Of a stretch of 64,000 bases of DNA, positions 33,530-43,880 are shown one piece after another. Under the pieces are notes generated by a model. That model did not search any database and was not told the origin of the DNA. It saw nothing but the letters and a program-made list of their open reading frames with translations. A program made the translations under genes and the position numbers. The stretch is from Bacillus bingmayongensis (lineage in GTDB: Bacteria > Bacillota > Bacilli > Bacillales > Bacillaceae_G), in the NCBI RefSeq assembly GCF_000299035.1, contig NZ_JH921517.1:981317-1045316 (forward strand), read 5' to 3'. The stretch's first letter is position 1. Each line of letters starts with the position of its first letter.

Positions 33530-33956
33530 TGTTTCTCCTTAGCTTTAGCATTAGCTTCTTAAAATGAGTATAATCGGGTACTATAATATAAGATTGTCCC
33601 TATACCTTTTCGCAGTTATATGTACTAATGAATTAATTTAGTTAGCATACACTTTCGTTAAAAACGAACAATTTCCTTTTGTATTAAATCAAATAACATA
33701 TACAATTGTTGATTTCTAATAATAAGCAATTCTGATTTCATAAAAAAACAATTAAGTATAATGTGCGTTCAAGTGATATTTTGATTAAACTTTATTCAAA
33801 ATTCACAGCAAGGGTGCCTCTAGATTCATTATGCCTAAAAGAACGGTTTATTTTGTAACTGAATTATATTAGAAAAAATGCTACTCCATCAGGTAAAGGA
33901 GTAGCATTATATTGTAAAAATAGTGAATCATGGGAAGGTGTTAACTTAATTCTTTC
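33530..33956. other. Intergenic region
   Basis: AT-rich DNA with one TTGATCAAAC-type right edge at 33771-33805 (TTTTGATTAAACTTTATTC). No gene seen before the selO terminator. Confidence 0.45.
33872..33910 (-). terminator. Terminator of selO
   Basis: AATGCTACTCC pairs with GGAGTAGCATT, with T6 after it on the minus strand. Confidence 0.85.
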
Positions 33957-35432
33957 TCACGTACCACAAAAAGTTCGATAAGGGCGGGATGATGGTGCCG
34001 GTGGTGTGCAGTACTCAGACTGTTCAGGAGAGTGAGCGTAAGGATTTGAAAGAACCGCAAGCAGTCGTTCCATCACGCTGTAATCCCCTTGTTTTACTGC
34101 GGCCTCTAATGCCTCTTCTACGCGGTGGTTTCGTGGAATTATCGCAGGATTGTTGTTCCTCATCAGTTGATGAGAAGAGGATTTCGATTCCTGCTGTCTG
34201 TCTAGTCTCTCCTGCCATTTTTCCTTCCACTGAGTAAATTCAGAGCTTCTAAACAAATCGGTATCCTCAGGCGTATCAAGAGTTAATGCACGGAATGTAT
34301 TGGTATAGTCCGCGCGATACTTCTCCATGATACCCAGGAGTTCGTCAATAAGGGGTTTATCTTGTGCCTCTTCGTTAAATATACCTAGTTTTGCCTTCAT
34401 TCCAGCGAGCCAATTACTTTCATACTGTGCACCGAAATCTGAAATCGCATCTTGGGCTAGCTTGACAGCTTGTTCCTCGTCTTCATGTAGCAATGGTAAT
34501 AGAGTTTCAGCAAATCGTGCGAGATTCCATACACCAATATATGGTTGGTTACCATAGGCATATCGGCCTTGCGTATCAATGGAACTGAATACTGTTGCTG
34601 GATCATATGTATCCATAAAAGCACATGGGCCGTAATCGATGGTTTCCCCGCTAATGGTCATATTGTCGGTATTCATGACTCCATGGATAAAGCCGACGAG
34701 TTGCCATTTTGCAATTAGGCTTGCTTGTTGCTTTATCACTTCTTGAAGTAGCGCTAAATATGGGTTTTCATCTGATTGAATAGCTGGAAAATGACGTTTA
34801 ATCGTATAATCAGCTAAAGCTTTAAGATCCTCAACTGAACCGCTTGCTGCTGCGTATTGAAATGTGCCAACGCGTATATGACTGCTGGCTACACGTGTCA
34901 AAATTGCACCTGGCAAGGCAGTTTCGCGTATGATTGACTCACCTGTTGATACTACAGCTAGACTGCGGGTAGTAGGAATACCGAGTGCGTGCATTGCTTC
35001 GCTGATAATATATTCGCGTAACATTGGTCCAAGTGCGGCACGGCCATCACCTCGGCGGGAGTATGGTGTTCTACCAGAGCCTTTTAATTGAATATCAAAT
35101 CGTTCACCTGAAGGAGTAATCTGTTCGCCGATTAGCAGTGCACGGCCGTCACCTAGCCTGTTGAAATGTCCGAATTGATGCCCTGCATAGGCTTGAGCAA
35201 GAGGGGTAGAACCTTCGGGAATTCGGTTTCCAGCAAGAACCGCTACGCCATCTTCGCTTTGTAGTTCCTCACTGTTTAACCCTAGGGATGTTGCCACAGG
35301 CTGATTGAGAATGACTAATTTTGGTAAGGCTACAGGGTTTGGGCTAAGGGTAGAAAAAAATGACTCCGGCAGACGGGAATAACTATTGTCCAAGTTCCAT
35401 CCGGTTTCTTTAGTTTCTTTTTTGTTTTCCAT
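33957..35432 (-). CDS. selO: SelO/YdiU protein AMPylase-family pseudokinase
   Basis: A protein of 491 residues, the usual bacterial length. SelO has a kinase fold that binds ATP upside down and transfers AMP to Ser/Thr/Tyr of proteins, linked to redox stress. Visible marks are [58 protein letters not shown], and the catalytic-loop region [25 protein letters not shown] with the metal-binding Asn and Asp. The C-terminus is TFCGT: a Cys where some relatives carry selenocysteine. It is a lone gene with its own terminator. Confidence 0.95.
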   Translation of the reverse strand: MENKKETKETGWNLDNSYSRLPESFFSTLSPNPVALPKLVILNQPVATSLGLNSEELQSEDGVAVLAGNRIPEGSTPLAQAYAGHQFGHFNRLGDGRALLIGEQITPSGERFDIQLKGSGRTPYSRRGDGRAALGPMLREYIISEAMHALGIPTTRSLAVVSTGESIIRETALPGAILTRVASSHIRVGTFQYAAASGSVEDLKALADYTIKRHFPAIQSDENPYLALLQEVIKQQASLIAKWQLVGFIHGVMNTDNMTISGETIDYGPCAFMDTYDPATVFSSIDTQGRYAYGNQPYIGVWNLARFAETLLPLLHEDEEQAVKLAQDAISDFGAQYESNWLAGMKAKLGIFNEEAQDKPLIDELLGIMEKYRADYTNTFRALTLDTPEDTDLFRSSEFTQWKEKWQERLDRQQESKSSSHQLMRNNNPAIIPRNHRVEEALEAAVKQGDYSVMERLLAVLSNPYAHSPEQSEYCTPPAPSSRPYRTFCGT

Positions 35433-36213
35433 TGGATCTCCTTTTCTTTTTCATTCTAGTTTTTAAAGCATAATATAAAAAGTATTTCATAATATTCCCC
35501 ATTTTATTTGTAGACAGAAGGGAGAATTTAAAATTGTTGTATCTTTGTCCTTCATTTTTGTGATGCACTTGTAGATATGTATGTTACATCTTTAGTCAAT
35601 GGAATAATAAAAGCGCATCAGTAGTTGTGTTTTATTCAAATAGTTCTGGTATTTATAGTAACACTTTTATTCATAGAACCAAAACGTAAATATTTTTCAT
35701 TATGTAAATTTCTTTAGTCGGTGTTGGAGCATTAAGACGGCAAGTTGAGATATAGAACCTTTAGATAAGGTGAAACATTAATCAGTGGGATTTTTACTGC
35801 TTGTGAATGTTGGATAAATTTTCAGGAATTGCAAACTTTACGGCTCATCATAAAAAGATTGATAATAAAATGAAGATTTATATTTGGTGAAACAATGCTT
35901 ATGAACAATCAATTACATATAGGGATGGGGTATTAAGAACAGAAAAAGCCGCGCTCATTTATAATGAGTGTGGCTTTTTTCTGTTTTTATAGCTAGTTTA
36001 ATTTTCAAGTTAATAGTATATAGTTTTGAACTACGCTTTATTTTATATAAAGAAATTCATCATATAGATTCCATATGTATTTTGGGGCGTACTCTATCTA
36101 TATGATAAATGATTGTGAAAAATAAGTCTATATTTTTTTGAATTTCCTTATTATAGTTAAACCACTGAGCTCAGTAAAAATTATGTGCGTTTTATATGAA
36201 AGGAGCAATACAC
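35433..36213. other. Long intergenic region with one hairpin
   Basis: Nearly 800 AT-rich bases. The only clear structure is the hairpin at 35943-35980. No small gene with a ribosome site was found. Confidence 0.5.
35943..35980 (+). terminator. Hairpin with T tail, 230 bases before the monooxygenase
   Basis: AAAAAGCCGCGCTCATT pairs with AATGAGTGTGGCTTTTTT (two wobble pairs). No gene precedes it, so it ends an unannotated RNA or acts as a leader terminator. Confidence 0.7.
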
Positions 36214-37845
36214 ATGAGATCCATTCATGTTCCGGTTTTAATTATTGGAGGAGGTTTAACAGGGTTAACCTCGGCATTATTTCTTGCAAAGCATAAAGTT
36301 GATTATTTACTTATTGAAAGACATCCAACTACTGCCATTCACCCAAAAGCAGGAGGGATTACCTTTCGCACGATGGAATTATTTCGGGAATTAGGTTTAG
36401 AAAAGGATATTCGTGCTGCTGGAAAGGTGCTGGAGAACTGTCGTGGAAGGGTTAGTGTAAATACAATCGCTGAAGCAGACTATGAAGAATTAACAAGGGT
36501 AAAGATGGTTCAGTATGAAAATGATGAAAGTTTGTCCGAGCTGATTAGAAAGATTAGTCCATCAAAGACGACTGCTTGTTACCAAATTACTTTAGAACCG
36601 ATGTTACTGCAAGAGGCACAGCAATTAGGTGGAAAGCTATGGTTTAATCATGAACTTGTTTCTTACAAGCAGGATGAAAAGGGAGTAACGGCTATTGTGC
36701 GAAATCGTGAGACGAAACAAGAACAGGTTGTTCATAGTAATTATTTAATTGCAGCAGATGGAGCGAAAAGTTCGATACGTAAACATTCAGGCATTCCAAC
36801 GACTGGTCGTGGTACGATAGGAGGCCATTATATAAACATCTACTTTAAAGCAGATTTGAGTGATTTCATAAAAGGGGATGCCTTTGGTTTCACGATGATT
36901 TCACACCCTGAGGTTTTAGGTGCGCTTATTCCAGTCAATAATGGGGATCGTTGGATTTATCATGTAGCCTATAATCCTTTAAAAGGAGAGACACCTGAAG
37001 ACTTTTCTATAGAGCGTTGCCAACAAATTATTCAAACAGCCATTGGGAAGTCACATCTTGATGTGAAAATATTAAGCATTTCACCTTGGGAAGCGACAGA
37101 AAGTACAGCTGAACGTTTTCAAGATAATCGTGTTTTCTTAGTTGGTGATGCAGCTCATCTTATGCCACCCACAGGAGGCTATGGTTCAAATACAGGTGTT
37201 CAGGATGCTCATAACTTAGCTTGGAAATTAGCTGCTGTTATACATGGTCAAGCGAATCCGAGATTATTGGATACTTATCATGAGGAGAGGCGTCCAGTTG
37301 TACAATTAACTACGGATTACGCAAGCAGCATATTATTCCGTGCTATGAATAAACAAGCAGGTTTGAATAATAAGGATAGTTTAGCTGTTACTGTAGGGTA
37401 TAAGTACCGTTCTGCAGCAGTAATAGATCAAGATGGGACTCCACACAGAATGGACATTTTAGAGCTCAAGGGAAGACCGGGAACACGCGCTCCGCATATG
37501 TGGGGGGCTTATCAAGGAAAGCGAATTTCGATACTTGATTTATTGGGTAGAGGTTTTGTGTTATTTACTGGGTCAGAACATGATTCTTGGTCAAGTGCTG
37601 CACGTACGGTTGCATCTCATTTAGGGATCAGCATTGAAGTGTATCGGGTTTCTCAAAAAGGGGATTTTATTGATCAGGATAACACTTTTGTAACACTATA
37701 TGGAATTAATCCAGAAGGGGCAGTATTAGTAAGGCCAGATGGATTCATTGGGTGGCAGACAAAAGAGGTTGTTTTAACACCGGATCTCGTACTTGAAGAG
37801 GTATTAAATTGCATACTATGTAACACATCTTTGAATACAAAATAA
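36214..37845 (+). CDS. FAD-dependent aromatic monooxygenase
   Basis: A protein of 543 residues of the PheA/TetX-like FAD monooxygenase family. The FAD-binding GxGxxG variant is VLIIGGGLTGLTSALFLAKH at the N-terminus, the NADPH/FAD DG motif is in NYLIAADGAKSSIRKHSG, and the GD motif is VFLVGDAAHLMPPTGGYGSN. The last 150 residues form the thioredoxin-like tail of phenol hydroxylase and polyketide hydroxylases. It should hydroxylate an aromatic or polyketide substrate, with NADPH and oxygen; drug-modifying enzymes also belong here. Start at 36214 follows AAAGGAGC. Lone gene. Confidence 0.92.
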   Translation: MRSIHVPVLIIGGGLTGLTSALFLAKHKVDYLLIERHPTTAIHPKAGGITFRTMELFRELGLEKDIRAAGKVLENCRGRVSVNTIAEADYEELTRVKMVQYENDESLSELIRKISPSKTTACYQITLEPMLLQEAQQLGGKLWFNHELVSYKQDEKGVTAIVRNRETKQEQVVHSNYLIAADGAKSSIRKHSGIPTTGRGTIGGHYINIYFKADLSDFIKGDAFGFTMISHPEVLGALIPVNNGDRWIYHVAYNPLKGETPEDFSIERCQQIIQTAIGKSHLDVKILSISPWEATESTAERFQDNRVFLVGDAAHLMPPTGGYGSNTGVQDAHNLAWKLAAVIHGQANPRLLDTYHEERRPVVQLTTDYASSILFRAMNKQAGLNNKDSLAVTVGYKYRSAAVIDQDGTPHRMDILELKGRPGTRAPHMWGAYQGKRISILDLLGRGFVLFTGSEHDSWSSAARTVASHLGISIEVYRVSQKGDFIDQDNTFVTLYGINPEGAVLVRPDGFIGWQTKEVVLTPDLVLEEVLNCILCNTSLNTK

Positions 37846-37957
37846 TTTTAAATGCGTATTATACCAATTTTTAGCATATATGAAAGGGAAAGATAGATAA
37901 TGGATCATCTATTTAATACGTTTCATAATTGTAGTAAGGAAGATAAAAATAAATAAG

Positions 37958-38001
37958 CGGATAGTAACTGATGAGTTGTTATAATTTTCTATCCGTTTTT
38001 A
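37958..38001 (+). terminator. Terminator of the monooxygenase gene
   Basis: CGGATAG pairs with CTATCCG around a loop that can itself pair (AAC/GTT), then TTTTTAT. Confidence 0.75.
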
Positions 38002-38137
38002 TTTGTAGTTCATATTAATTACTATAATAGAATATCATTTTATTATAATTAATATAACAAAAAATATTCACAAAGTTTATAAGATTTGTTATGATTAAAT
38101 CCAGCAAGTTAATAGAAGGCCGGAGATATTTGAGACA

Positions 38138-38193
38138 AGCCATAAAACTGTTTGTGAATACAAATGTATTCTGAAACGTTTTATGGCTTTTTT
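38138..38193 (+). promoter_or_regulatory. Long leader hairpin with T tail upstream of glpQ
   Basis: AGCCATAAAAC, GTTT and GAATAC pair with GTATTC, AAAC and GTTTTATGGCT, then T6. It lies 210 bases before glpQ with no gene in front. In B. subtilis glp leaders carry such a hairpin controlled by the GlpP antiterminator, so this may be a transcription attenuator. Confidence 0.5.
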
Positions 38194-38363
38194 GTTGAAG
38201 TACGGGAACACAGTAGAGAATGCTTCATAATTGGTTAGTTATACAATGAGGAAGGGGATGACAGATAGAAACATAGATTACATTTTATTTGTAAGATTGC
38301 AATTTTATTAGAGGCTTATAATAATATTTAGGGTATTCTTCTATTTCGTGTAAATCTCATTAA

Positions 38364-39347
<984 letters not shown>

Positions 39348-39360
39348 AGAGAAATATGAT

Positions 39361-39392
39361 AAAAGGTATACCATTTATTTGGTATACCTTTT
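39361..39392 (+). terminator. Terminator of glpQ
   Basis: AAAAGGTATACC pairs with GGTATACCTTTT. Confidence 0.9.
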
Positions 39393-39463
39393 ATCTTTAT
39401 ATTGGTTATTAAATTGATAAATGTATTAGGCTGAATTTTATTGATACAATTATATTCTTCCTT

Positions 39464-39610
39464 CTATCTACCTATCTCATAAAATAAAGATTTAGATTCA
39501 CTATGTTCAATAAAAAATTTATCGAGCATCAATAATATTCTTAAACCTAAAGGCAGTTTTGCTATGAAATTATCTACAGGATCTATACCTACAATAGTTA
39601 TATAACATGT
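39464..39610 (-). pseudogene. C-terminal remnant of an unknown protein
   Basis: An open run of 48 codons with no start: ITIVGIDPVDNFIAKLPLGL, RILLMLDKFFIEHSESKSLF, YEIGR, stop. The sequence looks coding, perhaps the tail of a methyltransferase, but I cannot support that. The upstream part is absent. Confidence 0.35.
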
Positions 39611-39677
39611 CTAATCACTTCAATGCTGCAACTTGTTTATATACTGTTGTTTTTATCATTTTTTTCTGGTCCATTAT

Positions 39678-40739
39678 TTATTCTGTTCTCATCCCTTTAG
39701 AACGTCTTAATTCACTACGCCTTTGTATAATGACTAAGAAGAGATTCCTAACTTTATCTTTCTTCTCTAGAACAAATATGGTAACGAAAAGGGGTGCTGT
39801 TACTCCTACAATTGTATAGATTACATTTCCATAATCTATAAATTGAAGAAGAATTTTATTAACTCCTATGTGCATATACATGATAGCCATGCTTTTATTA
39901 TTAATAAGAGAAAAAAGCGATAGAATTTTTTCAGATTTCATCAGCTGGAATATCCCGCAATATGCAAAAGTCATTACTAGTGGAATCACTATATCCAAAC
40001 CATAGTGTTCATATGATACATATTTCATACTTAAATGATAATCCATCAGATTCAGTTCCTGAATCGTAATAAATCCAATTATCAATAGGATACAGAGCCC
40101 TGTAAGTGCAGAAGGAATTTGTTTTATATACGGTTTAACATAATAACCTATACTATAATATACAAGGGCAAGCATAGACACATCCATATTCCAAGGAATC
40201 CATACATGTAGAGAAGGCTCTAAGCCGCCTAATGTGCAGATATAACTTCCTTCAATATGTGACACTATATATAAGAAGATAATGAATAACAAGCGGGTTT
40301 TTGTTCTTTTAAAAATAAGAAATATAATAAGGAATAATACTTGTGTAAAGAACAGACAAGTTATAAACCAAAATACTCCGTAATAGCTTGTAATAAATCT
40401 TCCACCAAACAGTACCTTTCCAATGTCTTCTATATACCAACTTAAAGAGAAATTCCCTTGGATTAGCTCTTCTGCATAGCGGATAATTGTGAAAAGACCT
40501 AAGTACGTTATATAAGGAATGAGAAGACTATGCGCTCTTCTTTTTAGATAAGGTCCGACTTGTGACCATTGTTCTACCGGCTTAGATACATAACCGCTAA
40601 ACAAAAAAAAGGCAGGCATATGAAACCAATAGATATAGGTTATAAGGCTATTATGATTGTAAGCATGTCCAGCAACAACAAGGATTAGCGCAAACCCTTT
40701 TGCTGAATCAAGCCACAATTCACGTTTTTTATCTATCAT
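39678..40739 (-). CDS. Acyltransferase-3 family membrane protein
   Basis: A protein of 353 residues with about ten membrane helices. It matches the OafA/acyltransferase-3 family: ELWLDSAKGFALILVVAGHA with the catalytic-region His, YIYWFHMPAFFLFSGY in helix 2, and a long run of helices. Members O-acetylate or succinylate cell-surface sugars. The start at 40739 follows GGGGGTG; a longer frame lacks a site. Lone gene; no sugar-export genes nearby, so the target is unknown. Confidence 0.88.
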   Translation of the reverse strand: MIDKKRELWLDSAKGFALILVVAGHAYNHNSLITYIYWFHMPAFFLFSGYVSKPVEQWSQVGPYLKRRAHSLLIPYITYLGLFTIIRYAEELIQGNFSLSWYIEDIGKVLFGGRFITSYYGVFWFITCLFFTQVLFLIIFLIFKRTKTRLLFIIFLYIVSHIEGSYICTLGGLEPSLHVWIPWNMDVSMLALVYYSIGYYVKPYIKQIPSALTGLCILLIIGFITIQELNLMDYHLSMKYVSYEHYGLDIVIPLVMTFAYCGIFQLMKSEKILSLFSLINNKSMAIMYMHIGVNKILLQFIDYGNVIYTIVGVTAPLFVTIFVLEKKDKVRNLFLVIIQRRSELRRSKGMRTE

Positions 40740-41475
40740 GTTTTCACCCCCTGGTTGTAATAACAATACCTATTTTAGAAGGAACGAAAGTGAATTTTCC
40801 AATATGTTATTAGGCTTTAAAACATTAGTAAAGAAATAGAAATACTGTTAATAATACAATTATTTTGTAATGAAATAGAAAGAGAAAAATGTACATGTAT
40901 CGTGTTATACATTCAATGAAATAAAATATGATTTTCTAATGGAATGATACACTTTATATGTGTCGTTCATATGTTCAAGAGGTGAATTAGATTTTATTGC
41001 CAGTCGAGGAAGAAGAGAATAGATATGTATCAATCTAAATGATATCAGTAAACTCTAACTTTATACTTTCACCTTCTAACAAACAAAAAGGGAACCAAAT
41101 AATCCCCCCTCTTTTCTAGTTAACAGAATCGCGAATAGAAGAAATAGGTAAAAGGAGTACCTGTTTCAAGAAGTGTAAAATAAATTCAAATAAAAGGGAA
41201 AAAAGTATACGGTACAATTTTGGAGGCGTTTTTTCACTAGCTTGATGGGCATATGATAGGAATCCTAGTAGTAGGATAAGCTCCCACTATAGTATTCTAG
41301 TATGTTTGCAAAGACTAAGGATAAGAGTAGATTAGAATCAAGTGAAATTAAATTATTTAAAAGTTGAAAATTAACAAGGTAAATTATAGATAGATGTAGA
41401 ATATAAAATAAACTTTAAAGATTTATGCATATGGAGATTCATGACCTAAAAAATCCCAAAAAGGAGAGGGTAGAC
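40740..41475. other. Intergenic region with one AGCTTGAT repeat
   Basis: A copy of the AGCTTGATGG repeat at 41237-41260 and a small hairpin AATCCTA/TAGGATA at 41262-41280. The rest is AT-rich with no gene; the promoter of the protease gene must lie at its right end. Confidence 0.45.
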
Positions 41476-42426
41476 ATGTCAAAGTTCAAGTTAATCCCTT
41501 ACAAATTGGAAGAGGTTAAGGATCGTACAAAAGAAGTTCCTCCCGGGGTCCGCTTAATCGAAGCTGAGTCTATTTGGGCAAAAGGGTATCAGGGGGAAGA
41601 GGTGGTTGTTGCAGTTATTGATACTGGCTGCCAAACTGACCACCCGGATTTACAAGAACGGATTATTGGAGGCTATAACTTTACAGAAGACTATGGGGGA
41701 GATCCTCATGTGTTCTTAGATAACAATGGTCATGGAACGCATGTCTGCGGTACGATTGCTGCCGCTGAAGATGATAAGGGTGTGGTAGGAGTCGCACCTA
41801 AAGCGAAATTACTTGTTCTGAAAGTACTGACTGGTACAGGGGAAGGAACCATAGAATCTATTACACAGGCCATTCAATATGCAACAACATGGAAAGGGGC
41901 TAAAGGAGAAAGTGTTCGAGTGATTTCTATGTCATTGGGAGGTCCAGAGGATAATCCCGAGTTGCATAAAGCCATTCAAAAGGCGGTTGAGAAGAATATT
42001 GTTGTAGTATGTGCAGCCGGAAATGAAGGAGATGGGGATGGTGGGACAAGTGAATATAGCTATCCCGGTGCTTATCAAGAGGTGGTAGAGGTTGGTTCGA
42101 TAAATCTTGAAAAACGCTTATCCCGTTTTAGTAATACAAATGATGCCATTGATTTGTTAGCTCCAGGGGAAAAGATTCTTTCTACGTACCCGACAAATCA
42201 GTATGCTGTACTGTCCGGTACGTCTATGGCGGCACCACATGTATCCGGATCCATTGCTTTATTAATTCAACAATATGAAGCTGAGAATAATCAGACAATT
42301 ACCGAGCCAGAATTATTTGAAGTTTTAATACAGCATACTGTGTCGCTGGGATACAGCAGACTAGAAGAAGGACATGGGCTATTGCAACTCGGAATGACAG
42401 TATCCCAAAAGGTTGAATCTAACTGA
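41476..42426 (+). CDS. ispA: Intracellular subtilisin-like serine protease
   Basis: A protein of 316 residues, the standard length for ISP. It has no signal peptide; the N-terminal extension holds the LIPY motif (FKLIPYKLEEV), which in ISPs blocks the active site until it is removed. The triad is Asp49 (AVIDTG), His86 (NNGHGTHVCG) and Ser250 (SGTSMAAPH), with oxyanion Asn183 in AAGNEG. It is the main cytosolic protease of sporulating or starved Bacillus. The start at 41476 follows AAGGAGAGGG; a longer frame to 41425 is unlikely. Terminator downstream. Confidence 0.95.
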   Translation: MSKFKLIPYKLEEVKDRTKEVPPGVRLIEAESIWAKGYQGEEVVVAVIDTGCQTDHPDLQERIIGGYNFTEDYGGDPHVFLDNNGHGTHVCGTIAAAEDDKGVVGVAPKAKLLVLKVLTGTGEGTIESITQAIQYATTWKGAKGESVRVISMSLGGPEDNPELHKAIQKAVEKNIVVVCAAGNEGDGDGGTSEYSYPGAYQEVVEVGSINLEKRLSRFSNTNDAIDLLAPGEKILSTYPTNQYAVLSGTSMAAPHVSGSIALLIQQYEAENNQTITEPELFEVLIQHTVSLGYSRLEEGHGLLQLGMTVSQKVESN

Positions 42427-42509
42427 CCTTGTAGCAAAGAACAGGAAGAAGTTCCTTAGAGGATACAACATATTGCTATCAAGCAAAAAAATAAATATCT
42501 CACAATGAG

Positions 42510-42558
42510 AAAAAACGCTATCCTTTCTGTAGAATTATAGGAAAGGATGGCGTTTTTA
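42510..42558 (+). terminator. Terminator of ispA
   Basis: AAAAACGCTATCCTTTC pairs with GGAAAGGATGGCGTTTTT (one mismatch). Confidence 0.85.
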
Positions 42559-42667
42559 TATATTTATTTCTGTAATTGATGAATTGCAACTATTTGCTTA
42601 AGAAATTCAAAGTTTCTTAGCCAAAAATATTAGGGGAGATTTTGCTATAGATGTTGTTTTTGTACAA

Positions 42668-42728
42668 CAAAAGAGCAGCTAGCAAAAGCTAACTGCTCGA
42701 CTTTAAACTCCAAGGGGGCTGGAGAAAG
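42668..42728 (+). ncRNA. Candidate structured RNA with two hairpins
   Basis: GAGCAGCTAGC pairs with GCTAACTGCTC, and shortly after CTCCA pairs with TGGAG around a G-rich loop (AGGGGGC). A G-run in a small hairpin loop is common in regulatory RNAs. There is no gene here and no clear terminator, so this is tentative. From 42730 to 42860 nothing else is seen. Confidence 0.35.
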
Positions 42729-42861
42729 ATTATTGTATCTATAGTATTGACGGAATATTGAGATTTATAAAAAGGTGTGGTTCTTTAGCGAATATTATGT
42801 CTCAGTATTTCGAATAAAATGTAAAAATTTGTTGTTATCATATATAAGTTAGGAGGAGGAT

Positions 42862-42908
42862 TAACTGCCCGTAAAAGCCCGATTGATGAGGGCTGATTAA
42901 AATTTCAC
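42862..42908 (+). repeat. bcr1-type repeat, shortened copy C
   Basis: ATTAACTGCCCGTAAAAGCC, then CGATTGATGAGGGCTGATTA and AAATTTCAC, followed by TTTAT. It corresponds to the middle and extreme right of copy A, with the left part and the G-rich hairpin missing. It overlaps the last codon of the LysR gene. Confidence 0.65.
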
Positions 42909-43771
42909 TTTATTTTGCATGATGTACTTGCTATCATGTCGATGAGCTTGCGTAAGGCTCCTGAATAAAAGATATCTTTTCGGACGATAAAAGCAGTAGA
43001 TACTTTTGAGAAGCTTTTGGGTAAAGGAGTTAATACTAAAGAGTGCTCGTGATCTTGTACGATAGACTTTATCATAATTGCAGTACCCATGCCGGACTTT
43101 ACACATGCAAGTATAGCCTCAATTGTTCCAAACTCTAACATCCGTTTTGGAAAAATACCTTCTTCATGAAGCCATTTTTCTAGCAATCTACGATAGTAAC
43201 AACCTGGACTAAAAGCCAACAAATTCATTTCTCCTAAATCATTGAAAGAGGATAGGGGTTGTTTACTAATGAGCACTAATTCTTCCTCTTGAAATAAGAA
43301 GGAATTGAGGTCAGGGTGACGAATATTGCCAGCAATAAATGCACCTTCCAGTTTTCTTTCTAAAACAAGCTGAATTAATTTTTCTGTTGAATGTGTTTCT
43401 AACAGGAATTCAACTTCAGGGTATGTCTCACAATATGATGTTAGAATCGAAGGGAGGCGGACTGCAGTTGTAGATTCTGTGGATCCAATTTTTAATGTTC
43501 CTTTTGGGTGTAATCCGTTGTTTTGGATCGCTTGAATCGATTGTTCCATTAAATGTATGATCTTTTGGGCATAGGCTAATAAAATTTCCCCATTTGAAGT
43601 TAAAGTTACACCTTTTCCATTGCGATAAAATAATGGCACACCTAATTCATTTTCTAATTGTTTAATACGCATCGTCACGTTGGACTGTACATAATTTAAA
43701 TTTTGGGCCGCATGTGATATATTTCCTTGTTTCGCTACTTCAGAAAAAACAGTCAAATCTTTTATGTCCAA
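42905..43771 (-). CDS. LysR-family regulator
   Basis: A protein of 288 residues. Residues 1-60 are the LysR winged helix (LTVFSEVAKQGNISHAAQNL, NYVQSNVTMRIKQLENELG); the rest is the two-lobed effector domain (KGTLKIGSTESTTAVRLPSI, then AILACVKSGMGTAIM). It starts at TTG after AGGAGGAG. The 3' end lies in a bcr1 relic that supplies the stop codon. It is divergent from an MFS carrier gene 109 bases away and very likely controls it. Confidence 0.93.
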   Translation of the reverse strand: MDIKDLTVFSEVAKQGNISHAAQNLNYVQSNVTMRIKQLENELGVPLFYRNGKGVTLTSNGEILLAYAQKIIHLMEQSIQAIQNNGLHPKGTLKIGSTESTTAVRLPSILTSYCETYPEVEFLLETHSTEKLIQLVLERKLEGAFIAGNIRHPDLNSFLFQEEELVLISKQPLSSFNDLGEMNLLAFSPGCYYRRLLEKWLHEEGIFPKRMLEFGTIEAILACVKSGMGTAIMIKSIVQDHEHSLVLTPLPKSFSKVSTAFIVRKDIFYSGALRKLIDMIASTSCKIK

Positions 43772-43880
43772 CTTAATCTCCTCCTAAAGATATCAATTAT
43801 TTTGATGTTTTTTATCATTAATACTCATTTTACATGATATCTGAATCTTCATACAATAAAAATGAATGGAGGGGATGAAA

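Noticed and set aside
24824-33805. A CRISPR array
   Set aside because: The repeats are AT-rich, of variable length and kilobases apart, with genes between and no cas genes; no array of short even spacing occurs in the window.
37901-37957. 18-codon frame MDHLFNTFHNC before a terminator
   Set aside because: The ribosome site is weak and the composition is not telling; I mention it only in the intergenic note.
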